Source of the DNA: Pararhodobacter sp. CCB-MM2
GTDB lineage: Bacteria > Pseudomonadota > Alphaproteobacteria > Rhodobacterales > Rhodobacteraceae
Length of the DNA: 64,000 nt
Reading direction: 5' to 3'
Assembly (NCBI RefSeq): GCF_001691415.1
Contig: NZ_LRRR01000006.1
Span: 62,001-126,000, forward strand
Part shown: piece by piece, positions 44,518-52,455 of the stretch
Layout of the letters: each line of letters opens with the position of its first letter
Position numbering within the stretch: the stretch's first letter is position 1
Notes under the pieces: generated by a model
The model's input: the letters and a program-made list of their open reading frames with translations, nothing else
Told to the model about the DNA's origin: nothing
Databases searched by the model: none
Translations under genes and position numbers: made by a program

Positions 44518-44824
44518 GTGTTGCTCCTCCCAAAGACACATTAGCTGGCATTATCTTGCAAGTGATGGCACAGGCCGCATTATATTGCCAACAAATTTTA
44601 TGGCCGTCTGCGGTCCCGATTCATCCCTTTTGTTGCGCCTGCAAGGTTTCACGTGGAAACGATTCCCGCAAGGGAAATTTATCGACCGTACGGTCACCCT
44701 TTGTCGGCACAACCCTTGCTTGCTTGATGACTCCTGCATTGCGTTGCTGGGTTCGGAGGGGGAAACGGGCCTGTCCGGCCCGCCCCAAAGTCATCGTGAC
44801 CGCGTCAATCGGTCACCCTGCCGA
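44518..44824. other. Promoter region between gentisate genes and the TRAP operon
   Basis: This 307-base stretch has no supported gene. A perfect TATAAT lies on the minus strand (44579-44584) with no good -35, which suggests an activator. Two similar direct repeats cover it: GCATTATCTTGCAA (from 44548) and GCATTATATTGCCAA (44577-44591), 29 bases apart. A perfect 12-bp palindrome GACCGTACGGTC is at 44684-44695. A parS-like sequence at 44646-44660 is one base too long to count. Confidence 0.55.
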
Positions 44825-45469
44825 TCACTCGGCGTCCGGCTGTTTCGACGGATGCGCATCGGCAAAGGCGGGCAGTTCGGCACAGGCCTCGGCAATGGCG
44901 CGCAGCCGCGGCATGGCCGAGGTGTCGACCTTGAAACGCTGCGCCGAGAACATCTGCGGGATCAGGTAGATCTCGGCCATGCCGGGCGCGTCGCCAAAGG
45001 CGAAGCGAGTCGCCGGGCGCTTGGCCAGCAGGGCCTCGCACGCCGCCAGACCATCGCCGATCCAGCGCTGACACCAGGCCTCCTTGCCCTCCAGCCCCTG
45101 CGCATAGTTCGCTTCGAGGTACTGAAGCGTGCGCAGGTTCTGCAGCGGATGGATCTCGCAGGCGATGACGTTGCAGAACGCCCGCACCGCCGCCCGTTCC
45201 ATCGCATCCGCCGGCAGCAGCCGGGGCTCGGGATAGGTCTCTTCCAGCCACTCCAGGATCGCCGGCGACTGGGTCAGCACCTGCCCGCCCACCTCCAGCG
45301 CCGGAACCAGCGCCTGCGGGTTCAGGGCCCGGTACTCGGCCGTCTTCTGCTGCCCGCCGCCCTTCACCAGATGGACCGAGACGAAGTCGTACTCGATCCC
45401 CTTCAGGTTGAAGGCGATCCGGCAGCGGTAGCTGCTCGAGGACCGGAAATAGCCGTGGAACCGCATCAT
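44825..45469 (-). CDS. maiA: Maleylpyruvate / maleylacetoacetate isomerase (zeta-class GST)
   Basis: This 214-residue zeta-class glutathione transferase has the SSSSYRCRIAFNLKG active-site motif at about 10-24, LNPQALVPALEVGGQVLTQSPAILEWLEE, and the C-terminal NVIACEIHPLQNLRTLQYL. Such enzymes use glutathione to isomerise maleylpyruvate (gentisate route) or maleylacetoacetate (homogentisate route). The operon partners, gentisate dioxygenase and fumarylpyruvate hydrolase, point to maleylpyruvate. The ATG overlaps the hydrolase stop by four bases. Confidence 0.9.
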   Translation of the reverse strand: MMRFHGYFRSSSSYRCRIAFNLKGIEYDFVSVHLVKGGGQQKTAEYRALNPQALVPALEVGGQVLTQSPAILEWLEETYPEPRLLPADAMERAAVRAFCNVIACEIHPLQNLRTLQYLEANYAQGLEGKEAWCQRWIGDGLAACEALLAKRPATRFAFGDAPGMAEIYLIPQMFSAQRFKVDTSAMPRLRAIAEACAELPAFADAHPSKQPDAE

Positions 45470-46161
45470 TCCGCCGCGCCGATGGTCAGGCTGATCGGGG
45501 CCAGACCGTCGATGCCACCGGTGATGGAATCGCCCGCGACAACCGCGCCCACGCCTTCCGGCGTGCCGGTCATGATCACGTCGCCCGGCTGCAGGTGATA
45601 GAACTTCGACAGATCCGCCACCACGTCCACGCAGCTGTGAATCAGCAGCGCCAGCTGGGAATCCTGCTTGGTCTCGCCGTTCACTTCCAGATGGATGCGC
45701 TGCTCGCCGACGGCCCCGAATTCCTCGGCCTTGGTCAGCTCGGCGAAGACGGCCGATTGCTCGACATCCTTGCCCAGATCCCAGGGCCGCTGCTTGGCAC
45801 GGGCGACCAATTGCAGGTCACGGCGCGTCATGTCCAGCGCACAACCATAGGCGTAGATCGCCGCGGCGGCCTCGTCCTTCGAGGCGCGGAACACCGGCTT
45901 GCCGATCACCAGCGCCAGCTCCATTTCGTAATGGTAGTTCTCGGTGCCCGGCGGGTAGGGGATGGTCTCACCCGAGGCCAGCGTGTGCAGCGGGTTTTTG
46001 GTGAAGTAGAACGGGGCTTCCCGGTCCACTTCGACGCCCATCTCGGCGGCATGGGCGGCGTAGTTGCGGCCCACGCAGAAGATGCGGGTCACGGGATAGC
46101 CCGCGGTTTCGCCCTTCACCGGGATGGTGGGGAATTCGGGCGTCGGGAAAAGGGTGGTCAT
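45466..46161 (-). CDS. Fumarylpyruvate hydrolase (FAH superfamily)
   Basis: This 231-residue FAH-domain hydrolase has FCVGRNYAAHAAEMGVEVDREAPFYFTKN, the metal-binding YHYEMELALVIGK (ExE) and GDVIMTGTPEGVG at the C-terminus. Length and context match NagK-type enzymes that split fumarylpyruvate into fumarate and pyruvate, the last step of gentisate degradation. It overlaps the dioxygenase and isomerase genes by four bases on each side. Confidence 0.92.
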   Translation of the reverse strand: MTTLFPTPEFPTIPVKGETAGYPVTRIFCVGRNYAAHAAEMGVEVDREAPFYFTKNPLHTLASGETIPYPPGTENYHYEMELALVIGKPVFRASKDEAAAAIYAYGCALDMTRRDLQLVARAKQRPWDLGKDVEQSAVFAELTKAEEFGAVGEQRIHLEVNGETKQDSQLALLIHSCVDVVADLSKFYHLQPGDVIMTGTPEGVGAVVAGDSITGGIDGLAPISLTIGAAE

Positions 46162-47189
46162 CGGGCGCGTTCCTCGTAGTAACCCAGCTTGTCCTGCAAC
46201 GGACGATCGTGGACGCGGATGAGGAAGCTTTCCTCATCGGCTTTGTGGTCGATCACGGCGAAGGGGGGCGCGGTGAAGGTGTCCTTCGGACCCCAGGTGA
46301 TCTCCTTGCCGTCGATGACAGTGGTACCGCTGCCCTTCACGACATGGAAGGCCGACGAACACGAGCGGATCGGCGGGTTGTCCGACTGGCCCTTGGCCAG
46401 CATCATCGCGGTGAAGCCCATCACCGGCAGCACGTCCTGCCCGGTCTCGGGGTTGATGTAATCGACCTCGGCGATGCCGTTGTCGCCGTATTTCGCGATT
46501 TCCCGAAGGGCTTCCTCGGTTCGGGCCCAGGGGAAGCGGGTCATCGGATAGCGGCGCGCCTGGCTGCGCGAGCGGCTGGGCACGAGGCCGGCCGAACGGT
46601 ATTCCACCAGCGAAGCATCCGGCCGGTTGCGCTGCGCTTGCAGCGGGCCTTCGGTCGCGTAGGAACCTTCGAGATAGACGAACACCGGCAGGTCCAGCGC
46701 GTCGAGCCAGATCACCGGCTCGGTGCCTTCGTGGCCGTGGTCATGCCAGTCGCCGCCCGGCGTCAGCACCAGATCGCCGTCTTCCATCGGCAGGCGCTCG
46801 CCGTCGACGACGGTGAAGCCGCCCTTGCCCTCGACGATGATCCGGGTGGCCGACGGGGTGTGCACATGCGCAGGCGCAGTCTCGCCTGGCAGCAGCAGCT
46901 GCATCCCGAGATAGATCGACGAGGTCGCCTGCATCGCCCCATTGCCGCGGCCCGGATCGGACAGCACCAGAACACGACGCTCGGCCTTTTCCACCGGCGT
47001 GAGTTCACCGGCGCGCAGCAGCAGCGGGCGCAGGTCGGCATATTTCCAGAAGCCGGGCTTGGTCTGCGGGTTGGGTTTGCCGTGCGGCAACACGTTGCGC
47101 ATCATCGGCCACAGCGGCGCAACACCGGCCTCGGCCATGGCATCGCGATAGTCCTGCGGCAGCTCCTCAAGCGTCCCCAGTTGGGTCAT
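46158..47189 (-). CDS. gtdA: Gentisate 1,2-dioxygenase
   Basis: This 343-residue bicupin iron dioxygenase opens the ring of gentisate (2,5-dihydroxybenzoate) to maleylpyruvate. The N-terminal cupin has the metal-binding histidines in APAHVHTPSATRIIVEG and GGDWHDHGHEGTEPVIWLDALDLP; the second cupin is visible as SSAFHVVKGSGTTVIDGKEITWGPKDTFTAPPF. WKYADLRPLLLRAGEL is characteristic of the family. It leads the dioxygenase-hydrolase-isomerase operon with GGGAGG upstream. No upper-pathway hydroxylase (for salicylate or 3-hydroxybenzoate) is in the window. Confidence 0.95.
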   Translation of the reverse strand: MTQLGTLEELPQDYRDAMAEAGVAPLWPMMRNVLPHGKPNPQTKPGFWKYADLRPLLLRAGELTPVEKAERRVLVLSDPGRGNGAMQATSSIYLGMQLLLPGETAPAHVHTPSATRIIVEGKGGFTVVDGERLPMEDGDLVLTPGGDWHDHGHEGTEPVIWLDALDLPVFVYLEGSYATEGPLQAQRNRPDASLVEYRSAGLVPSRSRSQARRYPMTRFPWARTEEALREIAKYGDNGIAEVDYINPETGQDVLPVMGFTAMMLAKGQSDNPPIRSCSSAFHVVKGSGTTVIDGKEITWGPKDTFTAPPFAVIDHKADEESFLIRVHDRPLQDKLGYYEERAR

Positions 47190-47222
47190 TCGACTCGACC
47201 TCCCTTGCGTATCGATAAAGGT

Positions 47223-47251
47223 AGTATGCTTACGATGCGTATGCTTGTCAA
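47223..47251 (-). promoter_or_regulatory. Gentisate operon promoter with internal dyad operator
   Basis: On the minus strand TTGACA (47246-47251) and CATACT (47223-47228) are 17 bases apart. Between them lies the dyad GC-T-TACG-ATG-CGTA-T-GC (47228-47244). TATGCTT occurs three times in this 90-base divergent region (47225, 47240, 47267). Position and form suit repression by the divergent MarR protein, perhaps of its own gene too. Confidence 0.68.
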
Positions 47252-47278
47252 ATTCTTCCCCGTGGATATGCTTTTGCC

Positions 47279-47740
47279 ATGACGCTGTTCCACACCATGC
47301 CGGGCCATTTGATCCGGCGCCTCAACCAGATTGCCGTCTCGATTTTCCAGGACCGAATGCAGGCTCTGGGGTTGGATCTGACACCCGTGCAATTCGCAGC
47401 GCTGGTCTCGCTGCGGGACAATCCCGGCATCGATCAGGCAACGCTGGCGGGCTTCATTGCACATGACCGGGTGACGATCGGCGGGGTGGTGGACCGACTG
47501 CAGGCCAAGGCACTGGTGGCCCGCACGGTGAACGAGAACGACCGCCGCTCGCGCAGCCTCGTTCTGACCGCCGCCGGGGCCGAAATGCTGGACCGCGTCC
47601 TGCCCGAGGTCACCGCCCTTCAGGATGAGATCCTCTGCGGTCTGGCCCCCGAGGAGCGCGACGCCTTCGTCGCGCTGGCCTCGAAGGCGACCGAGGCCGC
47701 CAATGATCGCAGCCGCGCGCCGCTGCGGGTCAAGGACTAA
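47279..47740 (+). CDS. MarR family transcriptional regulator of the gentisate operon
   Basis: This 153-residue MarR protein has the winged-helix core LTPVQFAALVSLRDNPGIDQATLAGFIAHDRVTIGGVVDRLQAKALVARTVNENDRRSRSLVLTAAGAEMLDRV, with the typical DRRS wing. It is divergent from the dioxygenase gene, 89 bases away. Regulation of that operon, with gentisate or an upstream aromatic acid as ligand, is inferred from the arrangement. Confidence 0.92.
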   Translation: MTLFHTMPGHLIRRLNQIAVSIFQDRMQALGLDLTPVQFAALVSLRDNPGIDQATLAGFIAHDRVTIGGVVDRLQAKALVARTVNENDRRSRSLVLTAAGAEMLDRVLPEVTALQDEILCGLAPEERDAFVALASKATEAANDRSRAPLRVKD

Positions 47741-47767
47741 CGCCGCTTTGTCATTGGGATCAACGCA

Positions 47768-47789
47768 GGGCAGCGGTCAGCCGCTGCCC
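47768..47789 (+). terminator. Hairpin between convergent marR and ABC-F genes
   Basis: A perfect 9-bp stem, GGGCAGCGG / CCGCTGCCC, with loop TCAG lies 27 bases after the marR stop and 33 bases before the ABC-F stop. There is no U tract on either side. Confidence 0.55.
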
Positions 47790-47822
47790 GGGCCGCAAGA
47801 GCGGCGGCCCCGGCGGGGCAGG

Positions 47823-49391
47823 TCACGACCCTAAAGTGATCCGCCGCGTCAGCCCCAGCGCGTCAAGGAACCGCGCATCGTGGCTGACCACCAGCAACGC
47901 GCCATCATAGCCCGCCAGAGCGGATTCCAGCGCCTCGATGGCATCCAGATCCAGATGGTTCGTCGGCTCGTCGAGGATCAGCAACCCCGGCGGTTGCGGC
48001 CCGCCCAACGTACAGGCCAGCCCGCCGCGCAGACGTTGCCCGCCACTCAGGCTGCCGACCTTGCGCAGGGCTTCGTCGGCGCGGAACTTGAACCGGGCCA
48101 GCGTCGCCCGCGCGCCGTTCTCATCCGCACCGGGATTGAGTCGCAGGAAAGCCTCGCGCAGGGTCTCGTCTGGATCGAGCAAGTTCACCGACTGGTCCAG
48201 CAGCGCCATCGCCACGGGGCGATGCACCTGCCCCGCGATGGGCACCAAGGCCCCGGTCACCAGCGCCAGCAGCGTCGACTTCCCGCAACCGTTCGGCCCG
48301 GTGATCGCCACCCTCTCCGGCCCCGTCAGCTGCCACGAGGCATCGCGGATCACCGGCACATCGCCATAACCGCCCGTCACCCCCTCCAGCCGCAGCACCA
48401 CCTTCTCGCGTGGCAGGCCGGTCGAGGGCAGGTCCATCCGCATCGGCTGCAACACTTCCACCTTCGCCCGCGCGGCCTCATGCCCCGCCTCGGCCTCAGC
48501 CGCCCGCGCCTCTCGCAAGCGGATGCCCGCGCCCTTCGAGCCCTCCGCCCGCTCCTGCGCCTTGTCCATCAGCATCTTCGGCTGCCCGCCCTTGGCCCGC
48601 GACCGCTTGCCCGCCGCATCCTTCTTCGCCTTCCGCTCGGCCGCCTGCTGCGCCTTCTTCGCCGCCTCGTCGCGCTGCCGCTCCGCCGCGCCCAAGTCAT
48701 GCGCGGCGGCCGCCAGCTGCACATCCTTTTGCGCCCGGTAGGCGGAATAGCCACCGCCAAAGCGCGTCGCGCCGAGGCTGGTCAGCTCGACTATGGCATC
48801 CATCCCCTCCAGCAACTCGCGGTCATGGCTGACCACCACCGCCCCGCGCGGCCAAGCGGCCAGCAGGTCGATCACCGCCTGCCGCCCCTCGCGATCAAGG
48901 TTGTTGGTCGGCTCATCCAGCAGCAGCATGTCCGGCGCGTCGAACATCACCGCCGCCAGCGCCGCGCGGGTCGCTTGCCCGCCGCTGAGCGTCTCAAGCG
49001 GGGTCTCCGGCGCGCAAGACAGCCCGACTGACGCCAGAGCCGCCTCCAGCCGCGACGGCAGGGTCCAGTCGGCATCGGCCAGTTCCTCGGCACTGGCCGT
49101 GCCGGCCTCGGCCCGGTCCAGCAGCGCCAAGGCCGCGCGGATATCGAAGAGATCGGCCAAGGTCTCGCCGGGTGCGAAGCTCTGGCGCAGGACGGATAGT
49201 CGTCCGTCGACCTGCACGCGCCCCGAAGACGGCTGCAAGCGCCCGGCCATCAACGCCAGCAGCGTCGATTTGCCCGTGCCGTTACGACCGACAAGGCCGG
49301 TGCGCTCAGGCCCGAAGGCCAGCGTGAGATCGGTGAAAAGCGGGGTGCCTTCAGGGGTGGCGAAGGACAGGGAAGACAGAGTGACAGGCAT
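47823..49391 (-). CDS. ABC-F family ATPase (ribosome-associated type)
   Basis: This 522-residue protein has two ABC ATPase domains and no membrane spans. The first has Walker A GRNGTGKS at 35-42 and signature LSGGQ. A charged, lysine-rich interdomain linker follows (about 240-320). The second has GPNGCGKS and LSGGQRLRGGLAC with LLILDEPTNHLDLDAIEALE. This is the Uup/EttA-like ABC-F layout; members act on the ribosome in translation or antibiotic protection. The ATG at 49391 lacks a clear ribosome-binding site and lies inside an upstream reading frame with a strong one. This suggests coupled or attenuated translation. Confidence 0.9.
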   Translation of the reverse strand: MPVTLSSLSFATPEGTPLFTDLTLAFGPERTGLVGRNGTGKSTLLALMAGRLQPSSGRVQVDGRLSVLRQSFAPGETLADLFDIRAALALLDRAEAGTASAEELADADWTLPSRLEAALASVGLSCAPETPLETLSGGQATRAALAAVMFDAPDMLLLDEPTNNLDREGRQAVIDLLAAWPRGAVVVSHDRELLEGMDAIVELTSLGATRFGGGYSAYRAQKDVQLAAAAHDLGAAERQRDEAAKKAQQAAERKAKKDAAGKRSRAKGGQPKMLMDKAQERAEGSKGAGIRLREARAAEAEAGHEAARAKVEVLQPMRMDLPSTGLPREKVVLRLEGVTGGYGDVPVIRDASWQLTGPERVAITGPNGCGKSTLLALVTGALVPIAGQVHRPVAMALLDQSVNLLDPDETLREAFLRLNPGADENGARATLARFKFRADEALRKVGSLSGGQRLRGGLACTLGGPQPPGLLILDEPTNHLDLDAIEALESALAGYDGALLVVSHDARFLDALGLTRRITLGS

Positions 49392-49446
49392 GGGAAAACT
49401 CGCGGATCGTGACCTTGGGGGTGGCGATGTCGCGAATGATGTCCAT
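49351..49446 (-). CDS. Putative 31-residue leader peptide overlapping the ABC-F start
   Basis: An ATG with GGAGG eight bases before it opens a 32-codon frame that begins MDIIRDIATPKV and ends VFPVLRHP followed by TGA. It overlaps the first 41 bases of the ABC-F gene in another frame. The ABC-F start itself has no good ribosome-binding site, so ribosomes probably enter through this frame. Leader peptides that sense stalled ribosomes are established upstream of several antibiotic-resistance ABC-F genes. Whether this frame is translated is inference. Confidence 0.5.
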   Translation of the reverse strand: MDIIRDIATPKVTIREFSHACHSVFPVLRHP

Positions 49447-49629
49447 GGGGGTGTCCTCCGGGTTTCGTCACGGGGATGTAGTCGATTCTGCCCGATATTC
49501 AACCTTTGCAGGGGAAATCGGCGCGCCGGCACCGCGTGAGGACAAACATTCCTTGACAGGAATCGGTCCCGCAGGCATCCCTTAGTGAAACATGAATCAT
49601 TGATCATGTTTGGGATCAGGGAGGATTCT

Positions 49630-50805
49630 ATGAAACTGCTTTTGAGTGCCGCGCTCTGTGCGCTGGCCACGGCCCCGGCAATGGCGGAAGAGATCCGCAT
49701 CGCCCATATTCACGACATGACGGGCGCGCTTGAGGCCTATGCGGCGCAAAGCCAGATCGGGCTGATGCTGGGGATCGAATACGCGACCCAGGGCTCGATG
49801 CAGGTCGACGGCAATGACCTCGTGGTCACCGAATACGACAGCCAGCTGCGCCCCGATCTGGGCCGCGCCCTGCTGGCGCAGGCCTTCGGCGACGACGATG
49901 CGGCGATTGCCGTTGGTCCGACCTCGTCGGGCGTGGCGCTGGCGATGCTGCCGGTGGCCGAGGAATACGAGCGCATCCTGCTCGTCGAGCCCGCCGTGGC
50001 GGATTCGATCACCGGCTCGGACTGGAACCGCTACATCTTCCGCACCGGCCGCAACTCGTCGCAGGACGCGATCTCGAACGCCATCGCGCTGGGTCAGGAA
50101 GGCGCTGTGATCGCCACGCTGGCGCAGGACTATGCCTTCGGCCGCGACGGCATCGCCGCCTTCCGCGAAGCGCTGGCCGGCACGCCCGCCGAGCTGGTGC
50201 ATGAAGAATACGTCCCCACCGACACCACCGATTTCACCGCCGCTGCCGAGCGCATCTTCAACGCGCTGCAGGAACACGAAGGCGACCGCCGCCTCTTCGT
50301 GATCTGGGCCGGGGGCGGCAACCCGATGGGCCGCATTCAGGCGATGGACCCCTCGCGCTTCGGCATCCAGATGGCGACCGGCGGCAACATCCTGCCCGCC
50401 ATGGCCGCCTATCGTGACTTCCCGGGCATGGAAGGCGCGACCTATTACTACTATGAGATCCCGCAGAACCCGGTGAACGACTGGCTGGTCGAACAGCACA
50501 TGGCCCGCTACGGCACCCCGCCCGACTTCTTCACCGCCGGCGGCATGGCCTCGGGCATTGCCGTGGTGGAAGCCCTGCGCGCAACCGGCGGCTCGACCGA
50601 CACGGAAGAGCTGATCGCCGCCATGGAAGGTATGCATTTCCAGACCCCGAAGGGCGAGATGTGGTTCCGCCCCGAAGACCATCAGGCGATGCAGTCGATG
50701 TACCACTTCCGCATCCGCGTCGAGGATGGCGTCGACTGGGCGATCCCGGATCTCGTGCAGGAAATCACGCCCGACATGATGGACATCCCGATCCGCAACC
50801 AGTGA
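49630..50805 (+). CDS. ABC transporter substrate-binding protein, LivK-like (second liv operon)
   Basis: This 391-residue periplasmic protein of the Peripla_BP_6/LivK group has a Sec signal peptide at 1-20 (KLLLSAALCALATAPAMAEE). The mature part (IRIAHIHDMTGALEAYAAQSQIGLMLGIEYATQGSM, then VGPTSSGVALAMLPVAEEY) follows the family. An unusual YYYYEIPQNPVNDWLVEQHM stretch fits the amide/urea or aromatic-acid-binding branch rather than the amino acid branch, but this is only a guess. GGGAGG lies before the ATG at 49630. It heads the second liv-type operon. Confidence 0.9.
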   Translation: MKLLLSAALCALATAPAMAEEIRIAHIHDMTGALEAYAAQSQIGLMLGIEYATQGSMQVDGNDLVVTEYDSQLRPDLGRALLAQAFGDDDAAIAVGPTSSGVALAMLPVAEEYERILLVEPAVADSITGSDWNRYIFRTGRNSSQDAISNAIALGQEGAVIATLAQDYAFGRDGIAAFREALAGTPAELVHEEYVPTDTTDFTAAAERIFNALQEHEGDRRLFVIWAGGGNPMGRIQAMDPSRFGIQMATGGNILPAMAAYRDFPGMEGATYYYYEIPQNPVNDWLVEQHMARYGTPPDFFTAGGMASGIAVVEALRATGGSTDTEELIAAMEGMHFQTPKGEMWFRPEDHQAMQSMYHFRIRVEDGVDWAIPDLVQEITPDMMDIPIRNQ

Positions 50806-50817
50806 TCGGCTGATCCC

Positions 50818-50844
50818 GAGGGGGCGCTCCATCCGCGCCCCCTC
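50818..50844 (+). terminator. Hairpin after the second LivK-like gene
   Basis: A perfect 10-bp stem, GAGGGGGCGC / GCGCCCCCTC, with a seven-base loop sits 12 bases after the binding-protein stop. There is no U tract. It has the same position as the hairpins after the other LivK-like and DctP genes. Confidence 0.68.
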
Positions 50845-50877
50845 CTCACCGGCCCCGAAATGGCGCCGCGCCCCCCT

Positions 50878-50928
50878 CATCTTTACTCTCTAAATATCCC
50901 GGGGGTTCGGGGGCTGGCCCCCGTCCGC
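50878..50928. repeat. Intergenic repeat type 1, copy B
   Basis: CATCTTTACTCTCTAAATAT followed by CCCGGGGG and a CGGGGGCTGGCCCCCG palindrome matches the copy at 29899 in order and spacing but is shorter in the middle. It lies between the binding-protein gene and the ATPase gene. Confidence 0.66.
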
Positions 50929-50972
50929 CGCTGAACACCCTTGAACCCACGCCTCGAAGCAGGGACCCCCAA

Positions 50973-51737
50973 ATGCCGCAACCCTCCCTCGTGACCCGCG
51001 ACCTGACGGTCCGCTTCGGCGGCCATGTCGCCGTGGACCGCGTGAGCTGCGCCTTCACCCCCGGCGAGCTGACGGCCATCGTCGGCCCCAATGGCGCGGG
51101 CAAGACCACCTATTTCAACCTGATCTCCGGCCAGATCCGCGCCACCTCGGGCCGCGTCGAGCTAATGGGCCGCGACATCACCGGCCTCGCGCCCTCGGCC
51201 CGCACAGAGGCCGGGCTGGGCCGGGCGTTCCAGCTGACGAACCTCTTCCCCCGCCTGACGGTCTTGGAGAATGTCCGCCTCGTCGTGCAAGCGCGCGAGC
51301 GGCGGGGGTTCAACCTGTGGTCCATGGCGATGGGTCACCGCGACCTCATTGCCGAGGCCGAGGCCGTGCTCGAACGGGTCCGCCTCACCCATCTCGCCGA
51401 CCAGACTGTCTCGGCGCTCAGCCATGGCGACCAGCGCAAGCTGGAGGTCGCGGCGATGATCGCACTGAAACCCAAGGTCTTCATGTTCGACGAACCCACC
51501 GCCGGCATGTCCGTGGAGGAAGCGCCGGTGATCCTCGACCTCATCGCGATGATCAAGGCCGACCCTGAGGCCACCGTGTTGCTTGTCGAGCACAAGATGG
51601 ACGTGATCCGCTCGCTCGCCGACCGGATCATCGTTTTGCACAACGGCGCGCTGGTGGCGGATGGCAAACCGGCCGAGGTCATGGCCTCCGAGGTCGTGCA
51701 AGAGGCCTATCTGGGCAAGGAACTCACCGATGTCTGA
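50973..51737 (+). CDS. livG: Branched-chain-type ABC transporter ATPase LivG (second liv operon)
   Basis: This 254-residue ABC ATPase has Walker A GPNGAGKT at 38-45, the LivG insertion LGRAFQLTNLFPRLTVLENVRLVVQARER, a variant signature LSHGDQRKLEVA in place of LSGGQ, and Walker B VFMFDEPTAGMS. The SHGDQ form is common in LivG of urea/amide-type transporters. It overlaps the LivF gene by eight bases. Confidence 0.92.
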   Translation: MPQPSLVTRDLTVRFGGHVAVDRVSCAFTPGELTAIVGPNGAGKTTYFNLISGQIRATSGRVELMGRDITGLAPSARTEAGLGRAFQLTNLFPRLTVLENVRLVVQARERRGFNLWSMAMGHRDLIAEAEAVLERVRLTHLADQTVSALSHGDQRKLEVAAMIALKPKVFMFDEPTAGMSVEEAPVILDLIAMIKADPEATVLLVEHKMDVIRSLADRIIVLHNGALVADGKPAEVMASEVVQEAYLGKELTDV

Positions 51738-52455
51738 CCCGATCCTCCAACTCAAAGGCGTCAAGACCGACATTGCCCAGTACCACATCCTGCACGGCGT
51801 CGACCTCGATGTGCCGCGCGGGGCGGTGACGATGCTTCTCGGGCGCAACGGCGCGGGCAAGACCACGACCCTGCGCACGATCATGGGCCTGTGGAAACCG
51901 CATCAAGGCGAGATTCTGCTCGACGGCGCCCATATCAACGGCCTCAACCCCGCGCAGATCGCCCGGCGCGGCATTGGCTTCGTCCCTGAGGACATGGGCA
52001 TCTTCTCGGACCTCACGGTCGAGGAGAATCTCCGCCTCGCCGCGCTCTCGGGTCAGCCGATCCCGGAACGGATGGACTGGATCTTCGCCGCCTTCCCGGC
52101 GCTGAAGACCTTCTGGAAATCTGCTGCCGGCACGCTGTCGGGCGGGCAGAAGCAGATGCTCTCTGTCGCCCGCGCGGTGGTCGAGGATCGTGAACTGTAT
52201 CTGATCGACGAGCCCTCCAAAGGCCTCGCCCCGGCGATCGTGGCCACCTTGGCCCGCGCGCTGAAGGACCTGAAGAATCGCGGCGCGACAATCCTGATGG
52301 TCGAGCAGAATTTCTCGCTGGCCAAGGCGCTTGGCGACCATGTCGCGGTGATGGATGACGGCCGCATCATCTGGAGCGGCGCGATGGCCGAACTGGCCAG
52401 CGACACCAACCTGCAAGAACGCCTGATGGGCCTGAAGATGGAGAGCGCCGGATGA
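51730..52455 (+). CDS. livF: Branched-chain-type ABC transporter ATPase LivF (second liv operon)
   Basis: This 241-residue ABC ATPase has Walker A GRNGAGKT at 38-45, IGFVPEDMGIFSDLTVEENL, signature LSGGQKQM and Walker B LYLIDEPSKGLAP, then ILMVEQNFSLA. The DEPSKGLAP form is typical of LivF. The start at 51730 was chosen over an earlier in-frame ATG because it gives the normal N-terminus and a short overlap with livG. Confidence 0.92.
   Translation: MSDPILQLKGVKTDIAQYHILHGVDLDVPRGAVTMLLGRNGAGKTTTLRTIMGLWKPHQGEILLDGAHINGLNPAQIARRGIGFVPEDMGIFSDLTVEENLRLAALSGQPIPERMDWIFAAFPALKTFWKSAAGTLSGGQKQMLSVARAVVEDRELYLIDEPSKGLAPAIVATLARALKDLKNRGATILMVEQNFSLAKALGDHVAVMDDGRIIWSGAMAELASDTNLQERLMGLKMESAG

Noticed and set aside
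44646..44660. parS-like sequence GTTTCACGTGGAAAC
   Set aside because: The ParB site core is GTTTCACGTGAAAC. An extra G shifts one half-site by a base, and no par genes are near.
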